Source: Alcanivorax sp. DG881
GTDB taxonomy: Bacteria > Pseudomonadota > Gammaproteobacteria > Pseudomonadales > Alcanivoracaceae
Direction: 5' to 3'
DNA: 54,816 nucleotides
NCBI RefSeq assembly: GCF_000155615.1
Contig: NZ_DS989915.1
Span: forward strand, 1,019,808 to 1,074,623
Shown here: positions 18,625 through 26,497 of the stretch, piece after piece
Numbering within the stretch: position 1 is the first letter of the stretch
How the letters are laid out: the number at the start of each line of letters is the position of its first letter
The notes under the pieces: generated by a model
Told to the model about the DNA's origin: nothing
Seen by the model: the letters and a program-made list of their open reading frames with translations, nothing else
Databases searched by the model: none
Translations under genes and position numbers: made by a program

Positions 18625-18630
18625 TATAAC
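18625..18630 (+). promoter_or_regulatory. Candidate -10 box close to the TRAP permease 1 start
   Basis: TATAAC lies only 16 bp before the ATG at 18647, and no purine-rich ribosome site is seen in front of that ATG. If it is used, the mRNA would have a leader of about 10 nt or less. No clear -35 box is present. Confidence 0.3.
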
Positions 18631-18646
18631 AATAACCGGGTGCACA

Positions 18647-20977
18647 ATGGATAAACCTTCTCTGACTGTTGCAAACCGTTCCGTGGCGGAATGGTTATCC
18701 TCCCTTCCCACCCTGATTCTTCTTCTGCTGACTATTTTTCTGGCTTCCGGCGAAGTCATTCACTCTCAGCTACTGAAAATCGGCGAAAACACCTGGGAAG
18801 GCTATTTCCTGCTACGTGGCGCGGGCATGGTGGAGCAACCCACCTGTAACCGTGATCCAGACCTGAATCAGGAACTGGAAAAAGCCATCAAACAGAAAAA
18901 ACAGCAAATGGCTGACGACCCCCTCGCGGGCATCTTCGGCACAGAGGTCGACGAGACAGCCCTGCGCAAGTCACTGGAATCGTCCAGGGCGAACTGTCGC
19001 GGCAAGTGGGAGCGGTACGAGCTTATTCAGGAGAAGGCCACCCCCGGTGTGATTGCCTTCCGAACCCTGGAAGGTGGCGTTGCCAAAGTGGTTACCACCC
19101 TGGGCAACTACAAACGCCTGCTGCTTTGCCTGCTGGTGATGATCTGTGCCGCGACCGCCACATTGAGTCGTCATCATATTTCGCTGCGCCCGGCACACAC
19201 ACGAAAAGATCACTTTGTTTCCAGCGTGGGGCAACTTGCCGCCAACGTGATGCTACTCATGTCTGCCTGGCTGTACCGTGGCGAAGAAATTAGCGCCATG
19301 GCCGACGGGGTTCAGGTTAATCATTTCTATCTGCATCAGTTCTGGATCGCAGGCTTTCTGCTGCTGTCTCTGGCCGCTCTCTACCAGCTGATTCGCCCAC
19401 CCAAAGACCTTGAAGAAGGCGGCACCTGGGGCAAGGCGATGTTGACCATCCCGCTGTACAGCTTCATGTGTCTTACCGCCGGTGCGCAGTTCATCAGCCA
19501 GGGCTACTACCACGGCATCAGCGTCTATCTCGGCATGATGATGGAGCTGTCTACACTGTTCCTGAGCCTGGCGCTGTATATCTGGATTGGTATGTTGCTG
19601 CGCCAGACCAAGATGGCGCATCTGGTCTTCGACGTGTTGCGTCCTTGGAAAATGTCACCAGAGCTGATGTGTTTCGTTGTTCTGGCGGTTGCCGCTGTGC
19701 CCACAGCCTACACCGGCGCCTCCGGCATCTTCGTTATCGCTGCGGGTGCCACCATTTATAACGAACTGGTTCGTGCCGGCGCCCGCAAGCAACTGGCTCT
19801 GGCTGCCACGGCCATGTCCGGCTCCATGGGTGTGGTGCTACGTCCCTGTTTGCTGGTGGTTATCATCGCGGCTCTGAACAACAGTGTAACCACCGATGAA
19901 CTCTTCACGTCCGGCCTGAAAATCTTCGGTCTGTCACTGCTCCTGTTCTTCATTTACAGCCAGTTTGCCCGTACTGCCCCGGCACGTATTGCGCCGTTCT
20001 CGGAAGCGGTTCCCCAGAGTCTGAAACGACTGATCCCGCTGCTGCCCTATGTGATCATCATGGGGACGGTTGTCGTACTCTTCCGTGACCTGCTGGATAC
20101 GGAACTGAACGAAAACTACGCACCGATCATTCTGCCGGTGATGCTGCTGTCTATCCTGGCGTACGAAAAGCTGAGCCAGAAATCCCTGCATGTGTTCACC
20201 GTGGTCCTGGTGCCATTGCTGATCTACTCCTGCTACAACCTGTGGATCATCAATGAAGCACTGAACAGCGGCGCCATTCCCACCGGCACCTCTGCAGAGC
20301 AATTGGAAGGCCTGTTCTGGGGACTGTTCTGGCGTAATGTCATCCTTGGCGCCTGCCTGGTAATCCACTACCTGGTGAAAACCCCGGATATGGATCCGCA
20401 TTATCAGCCAGAGCCTGGCGTGGGCGACAAGATGGAAAGCTCATTGCGCTTTGCGACCAACGAGACTACCGGCCATATTGGCGCCCTGCTGATGTTGATG
20501 GCCCTGTCGGTCAGTGTCGGCGGCATCATCGAGCGTTCCGGCGTCATGGAAATGCTGCCTGAAACCTTCCCGAGCATCTGGCTGGCCATGACCCTGCTGG
20601 TCGTCACCATGGTGATTATCGGCATGATCATGGACCCCTACGGGGCGGTAATTCTGGTCAACGCAACCATTGCCCAAATTGCCTTTGACAATGGTATTGC
20701 GCCATTACACTTCTGGATGATCACCCTGGTGGCCTTTGAGCTGGGTTATCTATCACCCCCTGTGGCACTGAACCACCTGCTGACAAGGCAAGTGGTCGGG
20801 GACGAGGAAGTGGAATCCGCCAAGGTACCGGGTGGCAGCTTCTACCGCCGCTACGAGAAGTTCCTGCTGCCAATCGCGGTGATGCTGACTGCGCTACTGC
20901 TGGTCTCTTACGTACCGCTGATGTCGGACTCGCTCCACGAGTTCCTGTTCCAGAAGATCCAGGTCGGCGTTCACTAA
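18647..20977 (+). CDS. Fused TRAP transporter permease (DctQ-M type), copy 1
   Basis: A 776-aa inner-membrane protein, longer than usual DctQM fusions of about 600-650 aa. The C-terminal 400 residues show DctM features: AYTGASGIFVIAAGATIYNELVRAG, SMGVVLRPCLLVVIIAALN, and near the end NGIAPLHFWM followed by AFELGYLSPPVALNHLL, the counterpart of the TRAP sequence GIDPIHFG...IGLLTPPVGLNLF. The N-terminal part starts with a helix (LILLLLTIFLASGEVIHSQL), then a periplasmic loop of about 100 residues with two conserved cysteines (EPTC-like PTCNRD and ANCRGKW), then more helices. Ligand unknown. Ribosome site is weak. It follows its likely receptor (17435-18451). Confidence 0.85.
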   Translation: MDKPSLTVANRSVAEWLSSLPTLILLLLTIFLASGEVIHSQLLKIGENTWEGYFLLRGAGMVEQPTCNRDPDLNQELEKAIKQKKQQMADDPLAGIFGTEVDETALRKSLESSRANCRGKWERYELIQEKATPGVIAFRTLEGGVAKVVTTLGNYKRLLLCLLVMICAATATLSRHHISLRPAHTRKDHFVSSVGQLAANVMLLMSAWLYRGEEISAMADGVQVNHFYLHQFWIAGFLLLSLAALYQLIRPPKDLEEGGTWGKAMLTIPLYSFMCLTAGAQFISQGYYHGISVYLGMMMELSTLFLSLALYIWIGMLLRQTKMAHLVFDVLRPWKMSPELMCFVVLAVAAVPTAYTGASGIFVIAAGATIYNELVRAGARKQLALAATAMSGSMGVVLRPCLLVVIIAALNNSVTTDELFTSGLKIFGLSLLLFFIYSQFARTAPARIAPFSEAVPQSLKRLIPLLPYVIIMGTVVVLFRDLLDTELNENYAPIILPVMLLSILAYEKLSQKSLHVFTVVLVPLLIYSCYNLWIINEALNSGAIPTGTSAEQLEGLFWGLFWRNVILGACLVIHYLVKTPDMDPHYQPEPGVGDKMESSLRFATNETTGHIGALLMLMALSVSVGGIIERSGVMEMLPETFPSIWLAMTLLVVTMVIIGMIMDPYGAVILVNATIAQIAFDNGIAPLHFWMITLVAFELGYLSPPVALNHLLTRQVVGDEEVESAKVPGGSFYRRYEKFLLPIAVMLTALLLVSYVPLMSDSLHEFLFQKIQVGVH

Positions 20978-20993
20978 CGCTAACCGACACAGC

Positions 20994-21019
20994 AAAAAGG
21001 GCCCATTCGGGCCCTTTTT
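20994..21019 (+). terminator. Rho-independent terminator between the two TRAP permeases
   Basis: AAAAAGGGCCC-ATTC-GGGCCCTTTTT. A perfect 11-pair stem ending in a T-run, 16 bp after permease 1. It separates transcription of the two permease genes. Confidence 0.92.
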
Positions 21020-21162
21020 GCGTTTTGGGGTCAGCAACGTTGTCCCCTCATCTCTTTGCGGCCCGCCCCCCTTCCTGCGCCATCGAGCACTGCCTTTCCA
21101 TACCTATGCCAGCGTGCTAATTTGCAAAATCTTTGCTCACAGGAAAATAACAAGGACAACAC

Positions 21163-23490
21163 ATGGCCACATCCCTGCGCATGGAACGGCGTACCGCCCG
21201 AGAGTGGTTTTCCTCCCTGCCGACCCTGCTGCTGCTATTGCTGACGATTTTCCTGGCTTCCGGGCAGGTTATTCATTCCCAACTTCTCTCGATCGGTGAA
21301 AACACCTGGGACAACTATTTTCAACTGCGTAGTGCCGGCGCCCTGAATGAGCCCACCTGCAACGCGGATGCTGACCTGGACAGGGAGCTGGAACGCGCCC
21401 TTGCCGAAAAGAAACAGAAAATGACCGACGACCCCCTCGCCGGTTTTTTTGGCACCGAAATCGATGAAAAGGCGTTGCGCCAGTCCCTGGAGTCCGCACA
21501 AACGCTGTGCCGTGAAAAGTGGGCAAACTACCAAATGGTCCAGGAAAAGGTCACCCCCGGCGTCATTGCCTTTCGCACCCTGGAGGGAGGTGTGGCACAG
21601 GTGGTCAGCATTCTGGGCGACTACAAACGGCTGATTCTTTGCTTGCTGCTGCTCATTTGCGCGGCGACGGCCACCCTGACCCGTCACCATATCGCTTTGC
21701 GCCCGGCACGCACCCGCAAGGATCATCTGGTCTCCACCCTCGGCCAGCTCACTGCCAATGTGCTGCTTCTGGCTTCTGCCTTGATCTATCGCAGTGAGGA
21801 AATCAAGGCGATGGCTGATGGCGTCCAGGTAAACCACTTTTATTTACATCAAGTCTGGATAGGCGGCTTCGCCATTCTCAGCGCCGCGTCTCTCTGGCAG
21901 CTTTTTTCTCCACCCAAGGATCTGGAAGAAGGCGGTAGCTGGGGCAAGGCACTGCTAACGATTCCGCTGTACGCGTATATGTGCCTCAGTGCCAGCATCC
22001 AGTTCATGTCTCAGGGCTACCTGCACGGCACCAGCGTCTACCTGGGCATGATGATGGAATTTTCCACCATGTTTCTCAGCCTGGGGCTTTATATCTGGGT
22101 AGGGATGATGCTGCGACAGACAAAGATGGTGCATCTGGTTTTCGATGTGCTGCGCCCCTGGCGCATGTCACCCGAACTGATGTGCTTTGTGATTCTTGCT
22201 GTTACCGCTATCCCCACCGCCTATACCGGCGCATCCGGTATTTTTATCATCGCTGCCGGTGCAACCGTATACCACGAGCTGGTCCGCGCCGGCGCGAGAA
22301 AGCAGTTGGCACTGGCCGGGGCGGCCATGTCCGGGTCCATGGGTGTTGTGCTGCGCCCCTGTTTGCTGGTGGTCATTATCGCCGCCTTGAATAACAGCGT
22401 GACCACAGATGAACTGTTCACTTCTGGCATCAAGGTCTTCGGTTTATCGCTATTACTGTTCTTCATTTACAGTCAGTTTGCCCGCACCGAACCGGCACGC
22501 ATCGCCCCATTCTCACAAGCGGTTCCCGCAAGCCTGAAACGGCTTGTCCCCCTGCTGCCTTACGTCATTGTCATTGGCACCGTGGTGGTGGTTTTCAGAG
22601 ACATCCTGGGGGCCCAACTTAACGAAAACTATGCGCCCATCATTCTGCCAATGATCATGCTGGCCGTGCTGATCTATGAGAAGTTCAGCCGTCATTTCCT
22701 GCACCTGTGCGCCGCGGTACTGGCTCTACTGCTGATCCATTCAAGCTATGACGCCTGGTTGGTCAGCAACGCACTGGATGCCGGCAATATTCCATCTGGC
22801 ACCTCCGCCAACCAGCTTTCCGATACGTTAACCGGGCTGTTCTGGCGAAACCTGATTCTCGGCATCAGTCTGCTTATCCATTATCTGTTCAAACCCAACG
22901 GCGAGGTATCAGAGCTGCCAGCCAAGGAAGAAGGGGTTGGAACCAACCTGGAAAGCTCTCTGCGCTTCTCCACCAATGAAACCACCGGGCATATTGGTGC
23001 GCTGCTCATGCTGATGGCACTGACCGTCAGCATGGGGGGGCTATTGGAACGCTCGGGGATCATGGAAGCCTTGCCGGAAACGTTCCCTTCGATCTGGGTC
23101 GCCATGACGCTGCTGGTGGTGACCATGGTCATCATCGGCATGATCATGGACCCCTTTGGAGCGGTCATTCTGGTGAACGCGACCATCGCCCAGGTGGCGT
23201 TCGATAACGGCATCGCCCCATTGCACTTCTGGATGATAAGCCTCGTTGCCTTCGAGCTGGGCTACCTGTCTCCACCCGTCGCCCTTAACCACCTGTTGAC
23301 GCGCCAGGTCGTCGGTGATGACGAGGTGGAAAGCGCCAAAGTCATCAATGGCTCTTTCTACCGGCGCTACGAAAAATACCTGTTGCCCATTGCCGTCATG
23401 CTCACGGCCCTGTTGCTGGTTGCCTTTGTGCCGCTGCTCTCTGACAGCCTGCATCACTGGCTATTTCAGAAAATAGACGTCACAGGGTGA
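21163..23490 (+). CDS. Fused TRAP transporter permease (DctQ-M type), copy 2
   Basis: A 775-aa tandem paralogue of the preceding permease; long stretches are identical or nearly so, such as EGGxWGKA, TAYTGASGIF, VLRPCLLVVIIAALNNSVTTDELFTSG, MIMDPxGAVILVNATIAQ and YLSPPVALNHLLTRQVVGD. The extra N-terminal periplasmic loop is kept, with its two cysteines in PTCNAD and TLCREKW. The variable parts are the charged loop before the second cysteine and the linker around residues 540-590. AAGGA lies about 8 nt before the ATG. It has its own gap and terminator but no adjacent receptor, so it probably uses one of the orphan binding proteins upstream. Confidence 0.85.
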   Translation: MATSLRMERRTAREWFSSLPTLLLLLLTIFLASGQVIHSQLLSIGENTWDNYFQLRSAGALNEPTCNADADLDRELERALAEKKQKMTDDPLAGFFGTEIDEKALRQSLESAQTLCREKWANYQMVQEKVTPGVIAFRTLEGGVAQVVSILGDYKRLILCLLLLICAATATLTRHHIALRPARTRKDHLVSTLGQLTANVLLLASALIYRSEEIKAMADGVQVNHFYLHQVWIGGFAILSAASLWQLFSPPKDLEEGGSWGKALLTIPLYAYMCLSASIQFMSQGYLHGTSVYLGMMMEFSTMFLSLGLYIWVGMMLRQTKMVHLVFDVLRPWRMSPELMCFVILAVTAIPTAYTGASGIFIIAAGATVYHELVRAGARKQLALAGAAMSGSMGVVLRPCLLVVIIAALNNSVTTDELFTSGIKVFGLSLLLFFIYSQFARTEPARIAPFSQAVPASLKRLVPLLPYVIVIGTVVVVFRDILGAQLNENYAPIILPMIMLAVLIYEKFSRHFLHLCAAVLALLLIHSSYDAWLVSNALDAGNIPSGTSANQLSDTLTGLFWRNLILGISLLIHYLFKPNGEVSELPAKEEGVGTNLESSLRFSTNETTGHIGALLMLMALTVSMGGLLERSGIMEALPETFPSIWVAMTLLVVTMVIIGMIMDPFGAVILVNATIAQVAFDNGIAPLHFWMISLVAFELGYLSPPVALNHLLTRQVVGDDEVESAKVINGSFYRRYEKYLLPIAVMLTALLLVAFVPLLSDSLHHWLFQKIDVTG

Positions 23491-23514
23491 TCAGCGTCGC
23501 AAACTGCCAAAAAC

Positions 23515-23547
23515 CCTTGCAGGGCTCAAGTTGCCAGCCCTGCAAGG
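23515..23547 (+). terminator. Hairpin after TRAP permease 2
   Basis: CCTTGCAGGGCT pairs perfectly with AGCCCTGCAAGG around a 9-nt loop. The run after it (CCCCAGTTTCC) is poor in T, so termination may be partial. Confidence 0.6.
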
Positions 23548-23615
23548 CCCCAGTTTCCTATCGTCCCGGAATAACTGATACTGTAAAGTATGCGGATATG
23601 TCAGGGAGATAACTG

Positions 23616-23768
23616 ATGAGTAAAACGCAGGAACCCCGCGCTTCACGCGAAACCGAAGCGCTTCCCAAAACGATCAAGCCCGCCCTGTTGTTCTTGCTGT
23701 TCCTGTTCGGGGTGGTTGCCACCATGGCCACCGCCGCTTACGTTGTTGACAGAATGATTTACGGGTAA
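23616..23768 (+). CDS. Small single-pass membrane protein (50 aa)
   Basis: A short ORF with AGGGAG at 23603-23608, seven bases before the ATG. The product has a charged N-terminus (about 1-22, MSKTQEPRASRETEALPK) and one hydrophobic helix (about 25-43, ALLFLLFLFGVVATMATAA), ending DRMIYG. No family recognised. Its stop is five bases before the PilZ ATG, so the two are probably co-transcribed. The good ribosome site and clean topology support it as a real gene. Confidence 0.6.
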   Translation: MSKTQEPRASRETEALPKTIKPALLFLLFLFGVVATMATAAYVVDRMIYG

Positions 23769-23773
23769 GTCAT

Positions 23774-24136
23774 ATGGCTACAGCAATGGACAACCGACGC
23801 CACCCCCGGATCAGCCGTGAAGAGAACCTGTCTCTTACCTTGCTGCCCGCCGGGTCGGATGCCGTGGCACCGGAAGATCGCCTGTATCTGACCACCCACG
23901 ATATTTCCCTCGCCGGGATCAGCGTGGAGTTGCCTGCGCCGATCAAGCCCAATACGGATGTTGAGCTCTGGGTTGCCCTGCTGGAAAAACACGGCACCTA
24001 CCACCTTTACGGCACCATTGCCTGGTGCGCAGCCCCGGAAGGCCACCTGCTGGCCGGTGTCGCCCTGGACCTGGAACGGGCGGACGGACGCCTGTGGGCG
24101 GCGCATTTTGATACCACCGGTTATTTCAGTGACTGA
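23774..24136 (+). CDS. PilZ-domain protein
   Basis: A 120-aa single-domain PilZ protein, likely a cyclic di-GMP receptor. The ligand motif is complete: RRHPR (R8xxxR12) near the N-terminus and DISLAGISVE for the (D/N)xSxxG motif near 43-48. The rest (LWVALLEKHGTYHLYGTIAWCA, GHLLAGVALDLE) fits the beta-barrel. Its ribosome site is weak; an ATG at 23786 is an alternative start. The stop overlaps the following methyltransferase start by 8 nt. Target process unknown; the small membrane protein upstream could be a partner. Confidence 0.85.
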   Translation: MATAMDNRRHPRISREENLSLTLLPAGSDAVAPEDRLYLTTHDISLAGISVELPAPIKPNTDVELWVALLEKHGTYHLYGTIAWCAAPEGHLLAGVALDLERADGRLWAAHFDTTGYFSD

Positions 24137-24863
24137 CAGCCTGTTTCAACGCGGCCAGCACTACCAGCAGTTTCGTCCCACCTACCCCGATACGCTTTTT
24201 GAATGGCTCAGCGCCCAAAGCCCTGCCAGCCATCTTGCTGTGGATGTGGGTTGTGGCAGCGGCCAGGCCAGCCGCGGCCTGGAACCCCACTTCCAGCATG
24301 TGATCGGCACCGATATCAGCCTTCGGCAACTTCAGGCTGCGCCAGCCTCAGCCACAAGCTTTCTGGCGACGCAGGCCCATCAGCTTCCCCTGCCAGATAC
24401 CTGTGTGGACCTGATCACCGTTGCCCAGGCATTTCACTGGTTCGACAAAACCGCCTTCTTTGCCGAGGCTGAGCGGGTTCTGAAACCCGGCGGGGTACTG
24501 GCCCTGGTCAGTTATGGCCTGTGCGATGTGGAGGGTCTGGAAGGGATCGTCAGGGCATTCCATGATGGCCCACTGGGCCCATGGTGGCCGGCGGAACGCG
24601 CCGATGTGGTGGCTGGCTACCCCCAGGCACAGCTGCATTGGCCAGCCCTGCACTTTGCGGATACCACCATAAAACGGGAATGGTCCGTGGAGACGTTTAT
24701 TGGTTATCTGGATACCTGGTCCGCGCTGGTACAGGCAGCCAGAGCCGGCCAGAGTCCGCTGGCCCCCTTCAGTGCAACACTGCGAACACAATGGGGGCCA
24801 CAGACACGCACCGTGCACTGGCCACTACGGGTGCGCGCCTGGCGAAAGCCGCGCCCCCATTAA
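24129..24863 (+). CDS. Class I SAM-dependent methyltransferase
   Basis: A 244-aa methyltransferase beginning at a GTG (24129) inside the PilZ gene end. The SAM site is VDVGCGSGQASRGL followed by the acidic residue in VIGTDIS, and the family segment is TVAQAFHWFD...RVLKPGGVLALVSYG. This pattern matches the methyltransferase type 11 group close to yeast trans-aconitate methyltransferase-like proteins (the AFHWFD motif). The substrate cannot be assigned. An upstream in-frame ATG would place 57 extra residues antiparallel to the PilZ gene sequence and is rejected. Confidence 0.82.
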   Translation: MTDSLFQRGQHYQQFRPTYPDTLFEWLSAQSPASHLAVDVGCGSGQASRGLEPHFQHVIGTDISLRQLQAAPASATSFLATQAHQLPLPDTCVDLITVAQAFHWFDKTAFFAEAERVLKPGGVLALVSYGLCDVEGLEGIVRAFHDGPLGPWWPAERADVVAGYPQAQLHWPALHFADTTIKREWSVETFIGYLDTWSALVQAARAGQSPLAPFSATLRTQWGPQTRTVHWPLRVRAWRKPRPH

Positions 24864-24881
24864 GCGGCACGCGAGCGAGCG

Positions 24882-25334
24882 TCAGGCGCTGTCGGGGAAG
24901 TGCTCAGACAGCAGGCCTGCCAGCCGATCCAGGCGCTTGCGTCGTTTCGCCATGCCGAAGACATTGAGTAGGCGGGTTGCCCAGGTCAGCGCCGTTACCA
25001 GCGTATCGCCGCCGCGACGGGGAATCACGTGCACGTGCACATGGGGCACATGCTGATTGGCCTCACGGCCATCGTTGACCACCACGTTGTGCGCCTTTAC
25101 GGCAAGGCCGGCCCGCTTCTGGGCGACAATGGTCCGCCGCGCCAGATCCATCAAGTGGTGTGTCACCGCAGCGTCCAGCCCTTCCAGCAGAGGCGCGTGC
25201 TCACGCGGAATGACCAGGCAATGGGCTTCACGGATCGGGAAAAGATCCAGAATCACCATGGCCTGCTCATCTTGATAAACCACGCTGGCGGGCAACGTGC
25301 CCGCCTGGATCTGGCAGAAAATACACTGGCTCAT
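24882..25334 (-). CDS. HIT-family nucleotide hydrolase/transferase
   Basis: A 150-aa histidine-triad protein. The motif HVPHVHVHVIPRR is the HxHxHxx active site, and the zinc-type cysteines are in SQCIFCQI. Members hydrolyse nucleotide phosphoramidates or dinucleoside polyphosphates. The ATG at 25334 (MSQCIFCQIQ) is chosen over an extension lying in the next gene. It overlaps the stop of the upstream membrane protein gene by an ATGA junction, indicating translational coupling. Confidence 0.9.
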   Translation of the reverse strand: MSQCIFCQIQAGTLPASVVYQDEQAMVILDLFPIREAHCLVIPREHAPLLEGLDAAVTHHLMDLARRTIVAQKRAGLAVKAHNVVVNDGREANQHVPHVHVHVIPRRGGDTLVTALTWATRLLNVFGMAKRRKRLDRLAGLLSEHFPDSA

Positions 25335-25678
25335 TGCTGAACCGACATGGCCGCTTGTTTGCGCCGCTGCCGCCACAGTTCAAATGCTGCCACCACCAAT
25401 GCCACCACCAGCATGGCCAACAGCGGCCCGCCAGCGCGCCACAGGCTCACGTCTTCCTGTGCCAGGCCATCGAACAGGCTAACCACCCAGGCCGGCGCCC
25501 ATTCGTCATGTTGCGGGGAAACAGACCAGGGGGTCAGCAACAGGGCCGTCAACACGGTACGCAGTGGCACCTTGCCCCACCGTGACAGCGGGCGTGTCAG
25601 CCACCACCAGACAAACAATACGCCGACGCTGCCGATCAGGTAGGCAAACCAGCCCCATAGATATGCTTGTGTTGTCAC
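25331..25678 (-). CDS. Small integral membrane protein, function unknown
   Basis: A 115-aa protein starting at GTG 25678, with TAGGAG just upstream. Three hydrophobic stretches are predicted: AYLWGWFAYLIGSVGVLFVWWW, VPLRTVLTALLLTPWS, and PLLAMLVVALVVAAFELW. A loop rich in W, D and E (QHDEWAPAWVVSLFDG) lies between the second and third. The C-terminus is basic. It lies between ycgN and the HIT gene with a 4-nt overlap to the latter. No family is assigned with confidence. Confidence 0.7.
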   Translation of the reverse strand: MTTQAYLWGWFAYLIGSVGVLFVWWWLTRPLSRWGKVPLRTVLTALLLTPWSVSPQHDEWAPAWVVSLFDGLAQEDVSLWRAGGPLLAMLVVALVVAAFELWRQRRKQAAMSVQQ

Positions 25679-25728
25679 AACTTCTCCTACACGTGTGATT
25701 GAATCCACTGCCAGGCACTCACCTGCAT

Positions 25729-26187
25729 TCAGTCGATCCAGTGAACAATATGCTCTTCCCAATCGTCTTCCGGCACAAGCTGCTCGGACACCACGCGCCC
25801 GGCCACACTGATGCCTGCCTGCTTCACGCTGCCCGCCTTTTCGCTGAGCAGCGGATGCCAGCCGGGTAACGGCTGGCCATGGGCGCGCAAACGATACGCA
25901 CAAGTGGACGGCAGCCAGTCCGTATCCCGGGCAATGGCTTCAGTCACTTGAATACAGTCAGGGACCCGCTGAAAACGCTCCGGATACACCCGACACTGAC
26001 ATTTTTTGCTATCCAGAAAGCGGCAGGCCAGATTGGTAAACGCCAACTCGCCGCTATCTTCATCTTCCAGTTTGACCAGGCAACAACGGCCACACCCATC
26101 GCACAGCGCCTCCCACTCGCGGGCATTGAGCTCGCCCAGTGGCAGGGTCCAGAACTGCGCACGCAGTGGCAGGGTCACCTCAGGCAT
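25729..26187 (-). CDS. ycgN: YcgN-family cysteine cluster protein (UPF0260)
   Basis: A 152-aa cytoplasmic protein with the CDGCGRCC cluster near residue 30 and further cysteines in [25 protein letters not shown] and STCAYR. The pattern CxxCxxCC...C...CxCxxYxxR fits the YkgJ/YcgN group of putative Fe-S or zinc-binding proteins with no defined role. The ATG at 26187 overlaps the end of ycgL by 8 nt. The rnd-ycgL-ycgN order is common in gammaproteobacteria. Confidence 0.88.
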   Translation of the reverse strand: MPEVTLPLRAQFWTLPLGELNAREWEALCDGCGRCCLVKLEDEDSGELAFTNLACRFLDSKKCQCRVYPERFQRVPDCIQVTEAIARDTDWLPSTCAYRLRAHGQPLPGWHPLLSEKAGSVKQAGISVAGRVVSEQLVPEDDWEEHIVHWID

Positions 26188-26497
26188 CACGCCCGGCCGG
26201 TTTGTCCGGATGGCCATCGGCCATGAACAGGTCTTCATCCGGCGGCGGCGGCATCTGCAGATAAAAGCCCTGCTCGCGGATTTTACCCATGACCTGCTCC
26301 ACATCCGCCCGGGCCAAAGGCCGCTCCGGGTTAAGGATCATGTCGGTCACATGTTCAGCATGGCCAAATTGCCCCATCAGTATTTCTGGCACCTCTTTCA
26401 GGCCCTTCTGACGATCCACATACAAATACATACCGCTTTTGCGGCGGCTCTTGTAGATCGAACAAAACAGCTTGCCTTTCAACACTCCCTCACTCAC
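26180..26497 (-). CDS. ycgL: YcgL-domain protein
   Basis: A 105-aa conserved protein of unknown function. The core ([35 protein letters not shown] ...) is the YcgL family. It starts at a GTG (26497) that directly follows the rnd stop, with GGAG about 9 nt upstream inside rnd. It ends inside ycgN. The PPPPDEDL stretch near the C-terminus is typical. Confidence 0.9.
   Translation of the reverse strand: MSEGVLKGKLFCSIYKSRRKSGMYLYVDRQKGLKEVPEILMGQFGHAEHVTDMILNPERPLARADVEQVMGKIREQGFYLQMPPPPDEDLFMADGHPDKPAGRDA

Noticed and set aside
23958-24128. 57-residue N-terminal extension of the methyltransferase
   Set aside because: It lies within the PilZ gene in another frame and lacks family sequence; the GTG at 24129 gives the normal start.
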